Shown here piece by piece: positions 1-6,016 of a stretch of 8,702 nucleotides of DNA (within the stretch, counting starts at the first letter, position 1; each line of letters opens with the position of its first letter). The notes below the pieces were generated by a model that had not been told where the DNA came from, did not search any database, and worked only from the letters and a program-made list of their open reading frames with translations. The stretch covers positions 1 to 8,702 of the forward strand of contig JAFAWL010000006.1 in assembly GCA_019241805.1 (NCBI GenBank). Direction: 5' to 3'. This DNA comes from Actinomycetota bacterium (GTDB lineage Bacteria; Actinomycetota; Actinomycetes; Mycobacteriales; Jatrophihabitantaceae). The translations under genes and the position numbers were made by a program.

Positions 1-702
1 CCGTCCGACGACCGTGAAGAACCACGAATTGAGCTGGTTGATCTGCAGCAGCAGGTAGACCCCAAGCATGCCGAAGGGCTTCACGTTGTCCAGGCTGCGA
101 GCGGTCCGCGGGTCTAGGTAGGGCTCGATGATGGCGTAGCCGTCCAGGCCGGGGACCGGGAGCAGATTGAGAACCGCGGCACTGATCTGCAGGAATCCGA
201 GGAAGGCCACGCCTGACCAGAACGTGCCGTGCGTGGGCGAGGCGTAGGCGTGCACCAGCGCGAGCAGCACCGCCGCGAAGGCGAGATTGGAGATCGGTCC
301 GGCCGCGGCCGCGGCGCTTTGCTGCGCGCGGGTGGCGAAGGAGTGCCGGTGGAGATAGACCGCGCCGCCGGGCAGACCGATGCCGCCTTGCGCAATGAAG
401 ATGAGCGGCAACACGACCGACAGCAAAGGGTGGGCGTACTTGAACGGGTTCAGCGTCAGATAGCCGGCCGCCTCAACCGAGCGGTCGCCGGCCCGGTAGG
501 CGGTGTAGGCGTGCCCGAACTCGTGCAGGCAGACCGACACCACCCAGCCGCCGATGACCAGCAGGAACACCCCGACGCGGGCCGAGCGGGCAATCGAGTC
601 GGTCCAGGACAACACGCCGCCGAGCACGGCCACAGCGATGAACGCGCCGAACCACGGACTGGGTCGCACGACATTGCGACGACGCAACGGCTCGGCGTAC
701 AT
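1..702 (-). CDS. Site-2 protease family (M50-type) membrane zinc metalloprotease, partial (3' end cut by window edge)
   Basis: This gene encodes an intramembrane zinc metalloprotease of the site-2 protease family, sitting in the cytoplasmic membrane; such enzymes cleave membrane-anchored substrates. Counting from the ATG at 702, the sequence shows a hydrophobic segment near residues 17-30, a second at about 43-59 leading straight into the zinc motif HEFGH (H60, E61, H64), several further hydrophobic segments (about 80-95, 121-140, 148-170), and the second family motif NLLPVPGLDG at 179-188 with the third zinc ligand candidate D187. Both active-site motifs are intact. The frame is still open at base 1, so the C-terminus is missing. 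The start is uncertain: ATG 702 has no Shine-Dalgarno but has a TATCGT box seven bases upstream, fitting leaderless transcription; in-frame GTG 720 and GTG 756 would add 6 or 18 residues. The substrate cannot be told from sequence. It is transcribed divergently from ruvC. Confidence 0.9.
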   Translation of the reverse strand, partial: MYAEPLRRRNVVRPSPWFGAFIAVAVLGGVLSWTDSIARSARVGVFLLVIGGWVVSVCLHEFGHAYTAYRAGDRSVEAAGYLTLNPFKYAHPLLSVVLPLIFIAQGGIGLPGGAVYLHRHSFATRAQQSAAAAAGPISNLAFAAVLLALVHAYASPTHGTFWSGVAFLGFLQISAAVLNLLPVPGLDGYAIIEPYLDPRTARSLDNVKPFGMLGVYLLLQINQLNSWFFTVVGR

Positions 703-709
703 CGGCGCC

Positions 710-715
710 ACGATA
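710..715 (-). promoter_or_regulatory. Candidate -10 element for a leaderless site-2 protease transcript
   Basis: Read on the minus strand this is TATCGT, matching the actinobacterial -10 pattern TAnnnT. The seven bases GGCGCCG separate it from ATG 702, which would place transcription initiation on or one base before the start codon. No convincing -35 hexamer is present at 16-18 bp spacing, so this is a modest inference used mainly to prefer ATG 702 over the upstream GTG codons. Confidence 0.3.
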
Positions 716-790
716 CGCACAGCGGGCGTCGAGTGCCTGTGGACGAGAGGCGACACCGTGTCGCTGCCCGGCCGCCACTGTCGCAGGTCG

Positions 791-796
791 TAGCCT
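791..796 (+). promoter_or_regulatory. Candidate -10 element of the ruvCAB promoter
   Basis: TAGCCT fits TAnnnT and would give a transcription start near 803, inside the LexA box at 798-813. That geometry would let bound LexA block initiation, as expected for an SOS promoter. No good -35 hexamer is seen 17-18 bp upstream, which is common for actinobacterial promoters. The supporting evidence is the position relative to the operator, not motif strength. Confidence 0.35.
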
Positions 797-797
797 G

Positions 798-813
798 TCG
801 AAAGCCCGTTCGA
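798..813 (+). promoter_or_regulatory. LexA-binding SOS box upstream of ruvC
   Basis: The 16-mer TCGAAAGCCCGTTCGA matches the mycobacterial/actinobacterial LexA consensus TCGAAC-N4-GTTCGA at 11 of 12 defined positions; the only mismatch is A for C at the sixth base. It ends 44 bp before the ruvC GTG and overlaps the predicted transcription start. Control of ruvC by LexA is established in actinobacteria such as Mycobacterium, so damage-inducible expression of ruvC-ruvA-ruvB is the natural reading. Effects on the divergent protease gene are possible but not indicated. Confidence 0.8.
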
Positions 814-857
814 ACCCGATCGGGCGTCGCCGACGTCGTACAGGAGGACTCAGCGCT

Positions 858-1409
858 GTGCGTGTGTTGGGTGTCGACCCCGGCCTGACCCGATGCGGCG
901 TCGGAGTCGTCGAGGGAGCCCCGGGCCGGCCACTGCGTCTGGTGGACGTCGACGTGATCCGCACCCCGGCCGGCGCCGAGATCGGTAACCGCCTGGTCGA
1001 CATCGCCGATGCGTTGGCCGAGGCGATCCGGGCCCACCGGCCGGACACGGTGGCCGTCGAGCGGGTGTTCAGCCAGCACAATGTACGAACGGTGATGGGC
1101 ACCGCTCAAGCCGCCGGCCTGGCGATCGTCGCGGCGACCCGGGCGGGAATTCCGGTGGCCCTGCACACCCCGACCGAGGTGAAGGCGGCGATCACCGGAT
1201 CGGGCCGGGCCGACAAGGAGCAGGTCGCCTCGATGGTCACCCGGCTGCTCGATCTCGACCGGACGCCGAAACCGGCCGACGCCTCGGACGCGTTGGCTTT
1301 GGCGATCTGCCACGTTTGGCGCGGGCCGGCCCAACAACGGCTGGCCGGCGCCCTCGAGGCCGGCCGTGCGGCCGCGATCGCCCGACGGGCGTCAGAAGTG
1401 GCTCGATGA
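858..1409 (+). CDS. ruvC: Crossover junction endodeoxyribonuclease RuvC (Holliday junction resolvase)
   Basis: RuvC is the dimeric, Mg-dependent nuclease that resolves Holliday junctions by symmetric nicking, working with RuvAB in recombinational repair in the cytoplasm. The 183-residue product has the normal family length and an RNase H-like fold signature: GVDPGLT with catalytic D7, AVERVF with E68, and ADASDALA with D141 and D144, so all four acidic catalytic residues are present. The SQHN segment (72-75) and the conserved TPTEVKAAITG stretch (104-114) are also typical. The start is GTG 858, with a strong Shine-Dalgarno AGGAGG at 842-847, ten bases upstream; the protein begins MRVLGVDPG as in homologues. 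The alanine/arginine-rich C-terminal tail after about residue 158 is a common actinobacterial extension. The stop overlaps the ruvA start by 4 bp (ATGA), indicating translational coupling, and a LexA box lies upstream. Confidence 0.98.
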   Translation: MRVLGVDPGLTRCGVGVVEGAPGRPLRLVDVDVIRTPAGAEIGNRLVDIADALAEAIRAHRPDTVAVERVFSQHNVRTVMGTAQAAGLAIVAATRAGIPVALHTPTEVKAAITGSGRADKEQVASMVTRLLDLDRTPKPADASDALALAICHVWRGPAQQRLAGALEAGRAAAIARRASEVAR

Positions 1410-2023
1410 TTGCCAGCGTGCACGGTCTGGTCAACGCGCTCGGACCTGACGGGGCGGTCGTCGAGGTGGGCGGGGTAGGCCTGGCGGTGTCGTGCTCGCC
1501 AGGGACGTTGGCGCGGCTGCGCGTCGGGGAACCGGCTCGCCTGGCCACTAGCCTGGTCGTGCGCGAGGACTCGCTGACGCTCTACGGATTCGCCGACGAC
1601 GACGAGCGGGCGCTGTTCGAGCTGCTGCAGACGGCCAACGGGGTCGGACCCAAGCTGGCGCAGACGATCCTGGCGGTACATCCGCCGCGCGAGGTGCGGC
1701 GGGCGATCGCTACGAACGATCTTGCCGCGCTGGTCCAGGTGCCGGGTATCGGCCGCAAAGGGGCTGAGCGCATCGTGCTGGAGTTGCGCGATCGCATCGG
1801 CGCGATCGACGGCTCCGACGTCGCGGTGCCGGCCGGAGTGGTGGCCGTGGCGCCGTGGCGCGATCAACTGACTCATGCCCTGGCCGGTTTGGGCTTCACC
1901 GGCAAGGAGGCCGGCGACGCCATCGAGGTGGTGGCCGCCGAATTGGCCGGCGAAACCGGTGGCACTCCCGATCTCGCGGCGTTGCTGCGCCGAAGCATCC
2001 AGCTGCTCGGACGCGCACGGTGA
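1406..2023 (+). CDS. ruvA: Holliday junction branch migration complex DNA-binding subunit RuvA
   Basis: RuvA binds four-way junctions as a tetramer and loads the RuvB motor. The 205-residue product shows the three family domains in order: an N-terminal OB fold starting MIASVHG and ending around LTLYGF (residues 1-62), a central domain with two helix-hairpin-helix motifs (LQTANGVGPKLAQTIL, 75-90, and LVQVPGIGRKGAERIV, 109-124), and a C-terminal RuvB-contacting domain from about 152 to 205 after a variable linker. ATG 1406 is chosen because it gives the invariant MIxxxxG N-terminus and the ATGA overlap with ruvC; longer in-frame starts lie wholly inside ruvC. There is no strong Shine-Dalgarno, consistent with coupling to ruvC translation. 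Its stop overlaps the ruvB GTG by 4 bp (GTGA). Confidence 0.98.
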   Translation: MIASVHGLVNALGPDGAVVEVGGVGLAVSCSPGTLARLRVGEPARLATSLVVREDSLTLYGFADDDERALFELLQTANGVGPKLAQTILAVHPPREVRRAIATNDLAALVQVPGIGRKGAERIVLELRDRIGAIDGSDVAVPAGVVAVAPWRDQLTHALAGLGFTGKEAGDAIEVVAAELAGETGGTPDLAALLRRSIQLLGRAR

Positions 2024-3081
2024 ACGAGCGATTCGACGGCCCGGTCGACGACGGCGTGGTCGAGGATGTCGTCTCGCCGTTGCCCGCCGTCGACGAACGG
2101 GATGTCGAGGCGAGTCTGCGCCCGAAGCGGCTGAGCGAGTTTCCCGGCCAGCCCAAGGTCCGCGAGCAGTTGCAACTGGTCATCGAAAGCGCCGTACGGC
2201 GCGGTCGCCCGCCCGATCACGTACTGCTGTCCGGCCCCCCGGGCCTGGGCAAGACCAGTCTGGCGATGATCATCGCGACCGAGCTCGGGGCGCCTATTCG
2301 GATCACCAGCGGGCCGGCGATCGAGCGGGCCGGCGATCTGGCCGCACTGTTGACCAGCCTCACCGAGGGTGAGGTGCTGTTCATCGACGAGATCCATCGC
2401 ATCGCCCGCCCGGCTGAGGAATTGCTCTACATGGCCATGGAGGACTTCCGGGTCGACGTGATCGTCGGCAAGGGGCCCGGCGCGACCGCGATCCCGCTCG
2501 AACTCGCGCCCTTCACCCTGGTCGGGGCGACCACCCGGGCCGGACTGCTCACCGGTCCCTTGCGCGACCGCTTCGGCTTTACCGGCCATCTGGACTTCTA
2601 CGGCGACGACGATCTCGAGGCGATCCTGCTTCGCTCGGCCGGGCTCTTGAGCGTCGATCTACGCGACGACGGCGCTGCCGAGATCGCCGGCCGGTCGCGG
2701 GGCACCCCCCGGATAGCGAACCGGTTGCTGCGCCGCGTGCGGGACTACGCGGAGGTGCGCGGCGACGGCAGCGTCGACCGCGAGACGGCGCAGGCGGCAT
2801 TGCGCGTCTACGACGTTGACCAGTTGGGTCTGGACCGACTCGACCGGGCGGTACTCGAGGCGTTGGTGCGCCGCTTCGGGGGTGGCCCGGTGGGCGTCGG
2901 AACGCTCGCCGTCGCCGTCGGGGAGGAGGTCGAGACCGTCGAGGACGTCGCCGAGCCGTTCCTGGTCCGGGCGGGTCTGCTGGCCCGCACCCCCCGGGGC
3001 CGGGTCGCGACGCCGGCGGCGTGGGCTCATCTCGGGCTGACACCGCCAAGGCTCGCCGGTCCCACTCTGTTCGAGTCCTGA
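2020..3081 (+). CDS. ruvB: Holliday junction branch migration ATPase RuvB
   Basis: RuvB is the hexameric AAA+ DNA motor that drives branch migration together with RuvA. The 353-residue product contains the LRPKRLSEFPGQ entry motif (33-44), Walker A GPPGLGKTS (72-80), Walker B VLFIDEIHR (119-127), sensor 1 VGATTRAG (168-175), the arginine-finger stretch GPLRDRFG (179-186), sensor 2 around RGTPRIANRLLRR (227-239), and the C-terminal winged-helix domain with RTPRGRVAT (323-331) and the HLGL ending. Everything expected is intact and the length is usual. The start is GTG 2020, overlapping the ruvA stop as GTGA; the reading frame is open further upstream, but that part is only the shadow of ruvA. 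The roughly 28-residue acidic lead before the AAA+ core is typical of actinobacterial RuvB. It closes the ruvCAB unit; a 105-bp gap follows. Confidence 0.98.
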   Translation: MNERFDGPVDDGVVEDVVSPLPAVDERDVEASLRPKRLSEFPGQPKVREQLQLVIESAVRRGRPPDHVLLSGPPGLGKTSLAMIIATELGAPIRITSGPAIERAGDLAALLTSLTEGEVLFIDEIHRIARPAEELLYMAMEDFRVDVIVGKGPGATAIPLELAPFTLVGATTRAGLLTGPLRDRFGFTGHLDFYGDDDLEAILLRSAGLLSVDLRDDGAAEIAGRSRGTPRIANRLLRRVRDYAEVRGDGSVDRETAQAALRVYDVDQLGLDRLDRAVLEALVRRFGGGPVGVGTLAVAVGEEVETVEDVAEPFLVRAGLLARTPRGRVATPAAWAHLGLTPPRLAGPTLFES

Positions 3082-3105
3082 GGCTTCGAGTCCGGACGGG
3101 CTCAA

Positions 3106-3127
3106 CGGCGCAGCGGCTTCAGCGCCG
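3106..3127 (+). terminator. Small GC hairpin after ruvB, weak terminator candidate
   Basis: CGGCGC (3106-3111) and GCGCCG (3122-3127) can pair into a six-bp stem with a ten-base loop, 24 bp after the ruvB stop and upstream of the yajC promoter candidate. There is no T-run after the stem, so it is not a canonical intrinsic terminator. High-GC actinobacteria often use U-less hairpins, but short GC palindromes also arise by chance in such DNA. Confidence 0.22.
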
Positions 3128-3171
3128 AACGGCGTTCTCGGAATCTCAGGCGGCCGCCGGGTTCGCCGGCC

Positions 3172-3177
3172 TAGACT
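3172..3177 (+). promoter_or_regulatory. -10-like element TAGACT in front of yajC
   Basis: TAGACT matches the actinobacterial housekeeping -10 (TAnnnT, HrdB-type TAGRnT-like). Its last base is nine bases before the yajC GTG, predicting initiation at about 3184 and a near-leaderless transcript. The only Shine-Dalgarno-like run, GGAG at 3181-3184, sits two bases from the GTG, too close to work well, which also favours leaderless expression. The same octamer CTAGACTG recurs upstream of relA at 7689. No good -35 is seen. Confidence 0.45.
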
Positions 3178-3186
3178 GCCGGAGTC

Positions 3187-3579
3187 GTGAACTACGTCTC
3201 CTTGATCATTGTGGCCCTCGTCGTGGTGGGTTTGCTGGCATTCGCACGCCGCGCGCGAGCGCGTCAGCAGCTCCAGCAGAACCAGCAGCGAGAACGGATC
3301 GGCTTCGGTACCGAAGTGATGACCACCTCGGGCCTGTACGGCACAGTCGTCGGCATCAACCAGGACGACACGGTTCAGCTCTCGATCGCGCCGGGGGTCG
3401 AGGTGAAGTGGGCGATGGCGGCCTTACGCGATGCCGCAACGCTTCCGGAGCGCTACCAGCCCGGCCTCGGCGTCGGCCCGGCCGACGAACCCGAGGGGCC
3501 CAGCGCTCCTCGTCCGCCGGTCGAATCGGGCCGGGACGACCCCGACCCTCCGCCCGCCGGACCGCCCACCGATCGGTGA
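3187..3579 (+). CDS. yajC: Preprotein translocase subunit YajC
   Basis: YajC is the small single-pass membrane partner of SecD-SecF in the Sec export machinery. The 130-residue product has one N-terminal membrane segment (about residues 3-20, VSLIIVALVVVGLLAF), a basic stretch after it (RRARAR), then the conserved soluble core with the YajC signature GTEVMTTSGLYGTVVGI (41-57) and VEVKWAMAAL (71-80). The C-terminal third (about 95-130) is a Pro/Asp/Arg-rich, probably disordered tail typical of actinobacterial YajC. GTG 3187 gives a complete membrane segment and lies just after a TAGACT box. It is followed by 124 bp and then secD, the usual order. Its function is supportive and non-essential in well-studied bacteria. 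Confidence 0.93.
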   Translation: MNYVSLIIVALVVVGLLAFARRARARQQLQQNQQRERIGFGTEVMTTSGLYGTVVGINQDDTVQLSIAPGVEVKWAMAALRDAATLPERYQPGLGVGPADEPEGPSAPRPPVESGRDDPDPPPAGPPTDR

Positions 3580-3613
3580 CCTCCCGGCCCGGTCGGCTCT
3601 GGGAAACGTCGGT

Positions 3614-3619
3614 CATACT
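3614..3619 (+). promoter_or_regulatory. Weak -10-like element in the yajC-secD gap
   Basis: CATACT, embedded in TCATACTG, resembles the CTAGACTG octamers before yajC and relA but lacks the first T of the TAnnnT pattern. It would start a transcript near 3626, leaving a leader of roughly 78 nt before secD. No -35 is apparent. The remainder of the gap (3580-3703) holds a short in-frame reading frame, 3638-3691, discussed as a finding, and the secD Shine-Dalgarno. Confidence 0.22.
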
Positions 3620-3703
3620 GGTTTGCGCGTCGCAGTCGTGACGCCGCCGTTTTGTGCTGCCCGACGACGATGTCGGTCCGCGACACGCTAGGAGAAGCAC
3701 CCC

Positions 3704-5713
3704 GTGGCACCACCTGCCGGAACGCTGCGCGTCGGCCGATATTTCCTGGCTTTGCTGGCGATCCTGGCCATCCTCTACGGTCTGGTGTTCCTTCCAGGGC
3801 ACAAGAAGACCCCTAAGTTGGGGTTGGACCTCGAGGGCGGCACCCAGGTCACCTTCAAGGCGCGCACTCCGGACGGTAAAGCCCCGTCGAAGTCGTCGAT
3901 GTCCGAAGCGCGGGACATCATGGAACAGCGCGTGAACGGCTATGGCGTCTCCAACGCCGAGGTCGTGGTGCAAGGCAGCGACGAGATTGTCATTTCGATC
4001 CCCGGCAAGAGCGCCAGCGACATCGCCAACATCGGCGCCGCGGCCGTGCTCAACTTCCGGCCGCTGATCACGTCTCCGGTCGGCACGGCCGCTGCGCGAG
4101 CGGCACAGGCCGCGGCGCAGGCGAGCACCTCACCCTCGCCGACCGCCTCTGGGTCGGCGTCCTCGACACCGTCGGCGACCGCGTCCACCCAGCCGACCAG
4201 TTCGCCGGTCGCATCCCCGAGCTCCTCCGTGAGCGGTAAGGCACAGGCCGAGCGCCCACTCGCGGCCGGGCAGGCCGCGGCCGCCGCAACGACTCCGGCC
4301 TCCAGCCCGGCGGCTACGAGCCCGGCGGCGTCCGCTCCGGCGGCCTCCAGCCCGGCCGCATCGGCCACGCCGAGCGTCAGCGCAACCGCGGCGACGCCCC
4401 AGACGAACTACTGTGCCGACCCGCCGACCCAGGTAACCGGCACCCTGCCGACCTGCGCGGATCCACTCAGTTCTCTGGCCAAAGCCCAGAAGCTCGCCAT
4501 CCCGACCACCGATACCGCGTTCAACGCGCTGACCAGCACGCAGCAAAGCGCGCTGCAGAGCGCGATGAGCCAGTTCAAATGCTCGAGCAAGCCGGCTGAC
4601 AACGCGGCGGCGAAGACCTTGCTGGCCTGTGACAGCGCCAACGACAACACCGCGAGTGTGATCTACCTGCTCGGCGCGATCATCGTGCCGGGTACCGAAA
4701 TCTCCAATGCCAGCGCCGTCGCGCCGGGGTCTCAGGTGGGCCAAGTGGACTGGCAGGTGACGTTGCACCTGAAGTCGACGGGTCAGGCCAATTGGGCCAA
4801 GTGGACCGCGGCCCACAACATCGGCAGCACCAACGCCAGTACCGCCGACATCTCAACCTGTGGAGCCAGCGGAACCGCGTGCGCCGACTTCGTGGCGTTC
4901 ACGCTTGACGCCGCGGTATTAGAGGCGCCGGTCACCGAGGGCACGATCAACGGTGACACCACCATCAGCGGCGGCTTCAATCAGAAGTCGGCTCAGCAGC
5001 TGGCCCAGCAGCTGAACTACGGCGCGCTACCCCTGAGCTTCGACACCCTCAACACGAGCACGGTGTCGGCGACGCTGGGAAGCGGCCAACTCAAGGCCGG
5101 CCTGCTGGCTGGAGGCATCGGTCTGATCCTGGTCATCCTCTACTCGTTGATCTACTACCGGGCCCTGGGCCTGGTCACGATCACTTCGCTGATCGTCTCC
5201 GGTGTGCTGACCTACGCCTGCTTGGTGATCCTCGGGCGAGAGATCGGATTCACACTCACGTTGGCCGGCATCGCTGGTTTCATCGTCGCGGTCGGTATCA
5301 CGGCCGATTCGTTCGTCGTGTTCTTCGAACGCATCAAGGACGAGGTGCACGAGGGCCGCACCATGCGCGTCGCCGTTCCCCGGGCCTGGGTGCGTGCTCG
5401 GCGCACGATTCTGTCCGCGGACACGGTGTCGTTCCTTGCCGCGGCCACGCTGTACTACTTTGCGGCGGGCGATGTCCAGGGCTTCGCGTTCACGCTGGGC
5501 CTGTCGACCATTCTCGACCTGGTCGTCGTCTTCCTGTTCACGCATCCGCTCATCTCGCTGCTCTCGCGCAGCCGCACCTTCGGCTCGGCTCGGTTCACCG
5601 GCCTGAATTCGGCCCGTGAAGGCGGCGTGGCCGTGCTCGCCGACTCACCGCGCCGGGCCCCAACTCCGCGTCGGGCCCGGCCGTCGACTGGGGCGGCCGG
5701 AGAATCCCGGTAA
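3704..5713 (+). CDS. secD: Protein translocase subunit SecD
   Basis: SecD, with SecF, is an RND-family membrane complex that uses the proton gradient to pull preproteins out of SecYEG on the outer face of the membrane. The 669-residue product has TM1 (about 12-30), the signature GLDLEGG (40-46), the periplasm-like P1 head, then five clustered membrane segments (about 466-485, 490-510, 515-541, 568-587, 594-621). The conserved TM4 block spans about 521-547 with AGIAGF, GITAD (D535) and FERIKDE. Within the head, residues 127-235 are an Ala/Ser/Pro/Thr-rich low-complexity insert, followed by six cysteines (237, 251, 293, 309, 386, 393). The start is GTG 3704 with Shine-Dalgarno AGGAGAA at 3690-3696. 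The end is odd: the basic, proline-rich tail (about 649-669) loses the G/C-at-third-position pattern, and the TAA at 5711-5713 is followed by about 100 open codons in the same frame up to secF. The true C-terminus may have been altered by point changes or indels. Confidence 0.96.
   Translation: MAPPAGTLRVGRYFLALLAILAILYGLVFLPGHKKTPKLGLDLEGGTQVTFKARTPDGKAPSKSSMSEARDIMEQRVNGYGVSNAEVVVQGSDEIVISIPGKSASDIANIGAAAVLNFRPLITSPVGTAAARAAQAAAQASTSPSPTASGSASSTPSATASTQPTSSPVASPSSSVSGKAQAERPLAAGQAAAAATTPASSPAATSPAASAPAASSPAASATPSVSATAATPQTNYCADPPTQVTGTLPTCADPLSSLAKAQKLAIPTTDTAFNALTSTQQSALQSAMSQFKCSSKPADNAAAKTLLACDSANDNTASVIYLLGAIIVPGTEISNASAVAPGSQVGQVDWQVTLHLKSTGQANWAKWTAAHNIGSTNASTADISTCGASGTACADFVAFTLDAAVLEAPVTEGTINGDTTISGGFNQKSAQQLAQQLNYGALPLSFDTLNTSTVSATLGSGQLKAGLLAGGIGLILVILYSLIYYRALGLVTITSLIVSGVLTYACLVILGREIGFTLTLAGIAGFIVAVGITADSFVVFFERIKDEVHEGRTMRVAVPRAWVRARRTILSADTVSFLAAATLYYFAAGDVQGFAFTLGLSTILDLVVVFLFTHPLISLLSRSRTFGSARFTGLNSAREGGVAVLADSPRRAPTPRRARPSTGAAGESR
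4082..4408 (+). repeat. Low-complexity Ala/Ser/Pro/Thr insert within secD
   Basis: This coding stretch (SecD residues about 127-235) is built from degenerate SPAA/SPAS/TPS-like units, most regular around residues 199-222 (SSPAAT, SPAASA, PAASSPAAS). It lies in the extracytoplasmic head between the start of the P1 domain and the conserved part beginning near residue 290. Such spacers are common in actinobacterial SecD, but length varies between relatives, so this is a likely site of expansion and contraction. It is predicted to be disordered, with no function assigned. Confidence 0.6.
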
Positions 5714-5752
5714 AGCTCCGAAATAGCCCTGCTCGACGCCGACGGGGAGGAG

Positions 5753-6016
5753 TTGGACGACCTGTCCTTGCCGGACTCGGCGTCGGCGACCGAAGCCGAG
5801 TCCGTTCTCGATCGACCGACTGCAGGTGACCTCGGCGGCAGCGCGGACGACACTGCCGCCGACGATCCGGATTTTGCGGCGCCTGCCTCGGCCGGCGACG
5901 ACGGTGCGGAAGCCACCGTCCGGCGTCCCCGCTCACCGCAACCGGGCACTGCCGCCGAGCGAGCCGCGGCCCGTCGAGCCCGGCTGCGCGCCAAGAATGA
6001 CGGAGGCGAGTCCTGA
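5753..6016 (+). CDS. Open stretch in the secD frame, probably the detached C-terminal tail of SecD
   Basis: This stretch is in the same frame as secD and is open from directly after the secD TAA (5714) to a TGA at 6014-6016 that overlaps the secF ATG by one base. Composition looks coding: most codons end in G or C. The product (87 residues from TTG 5753) has no membrane segment; it is acidic and Ala/Asp/Ser-rich, then turns basic with AAERAAARRARLRAK near the end, the type of tail I associate with actinobacterial SecD C-termini. No normal start exists: there is no in-frame ATG or GTG, and the purine run GGGGAGGAG (5744-5752) is directly against TTG 5753, though nine bases from a CTG at 5762. 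I therefore read it as the former SecD tail, cut off by a nonsense or frameshift change (biological or assembly error). Alternatives are an independent small protein re-initiated after secD, or stop-codon readthrough. The coordinates given start at the first TTG. Confidence 0.42.
   Translation: MDDLSLPDSASATEAESVLDRPTAGDLGGSADDTAADDPDFAAPASAGDDGAEATVRRPRSPQPGTAAERAAARRARLRAKNDGGES

Noticed and set aside
778..796. Possible RecA-independent damage promoter (TTGTCRGTG-N8-TAnnnT type) before ruvC
   Set aside because: The best match, CTGTCGCAG, agrees at only six of nine positions and lies four, not eight, bases from the TAGCCT box.
1316..1405. Upstream extension of the ruvA reading frame into ruvC
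   Set aside because: It lies wholly inside ruvC, and ATG 1406 gives the invariant RuvA N-terminus.
1855..2019. Upstream extension of the ruvB frame
   Set aside because: It overlaps the conserved RuvA C-terminal domain and lacks similarity to RuvB; GTG 2020 fits the GTGA coupling.
3070..3093. Direct repeat TTCGAGTCC at 3070-3078 and 3085-3093 around the ruvB stop
   Set aside because: Only nine bases and two copies; no associated structure or mobile-element feature.
3021..3641. Plus-strand frame spanning the ruvB end, gap and yajC
   Set aside because: It runs across two recognised genes in another frame, is Arg/Ala/Pro-rich and has no domain features.
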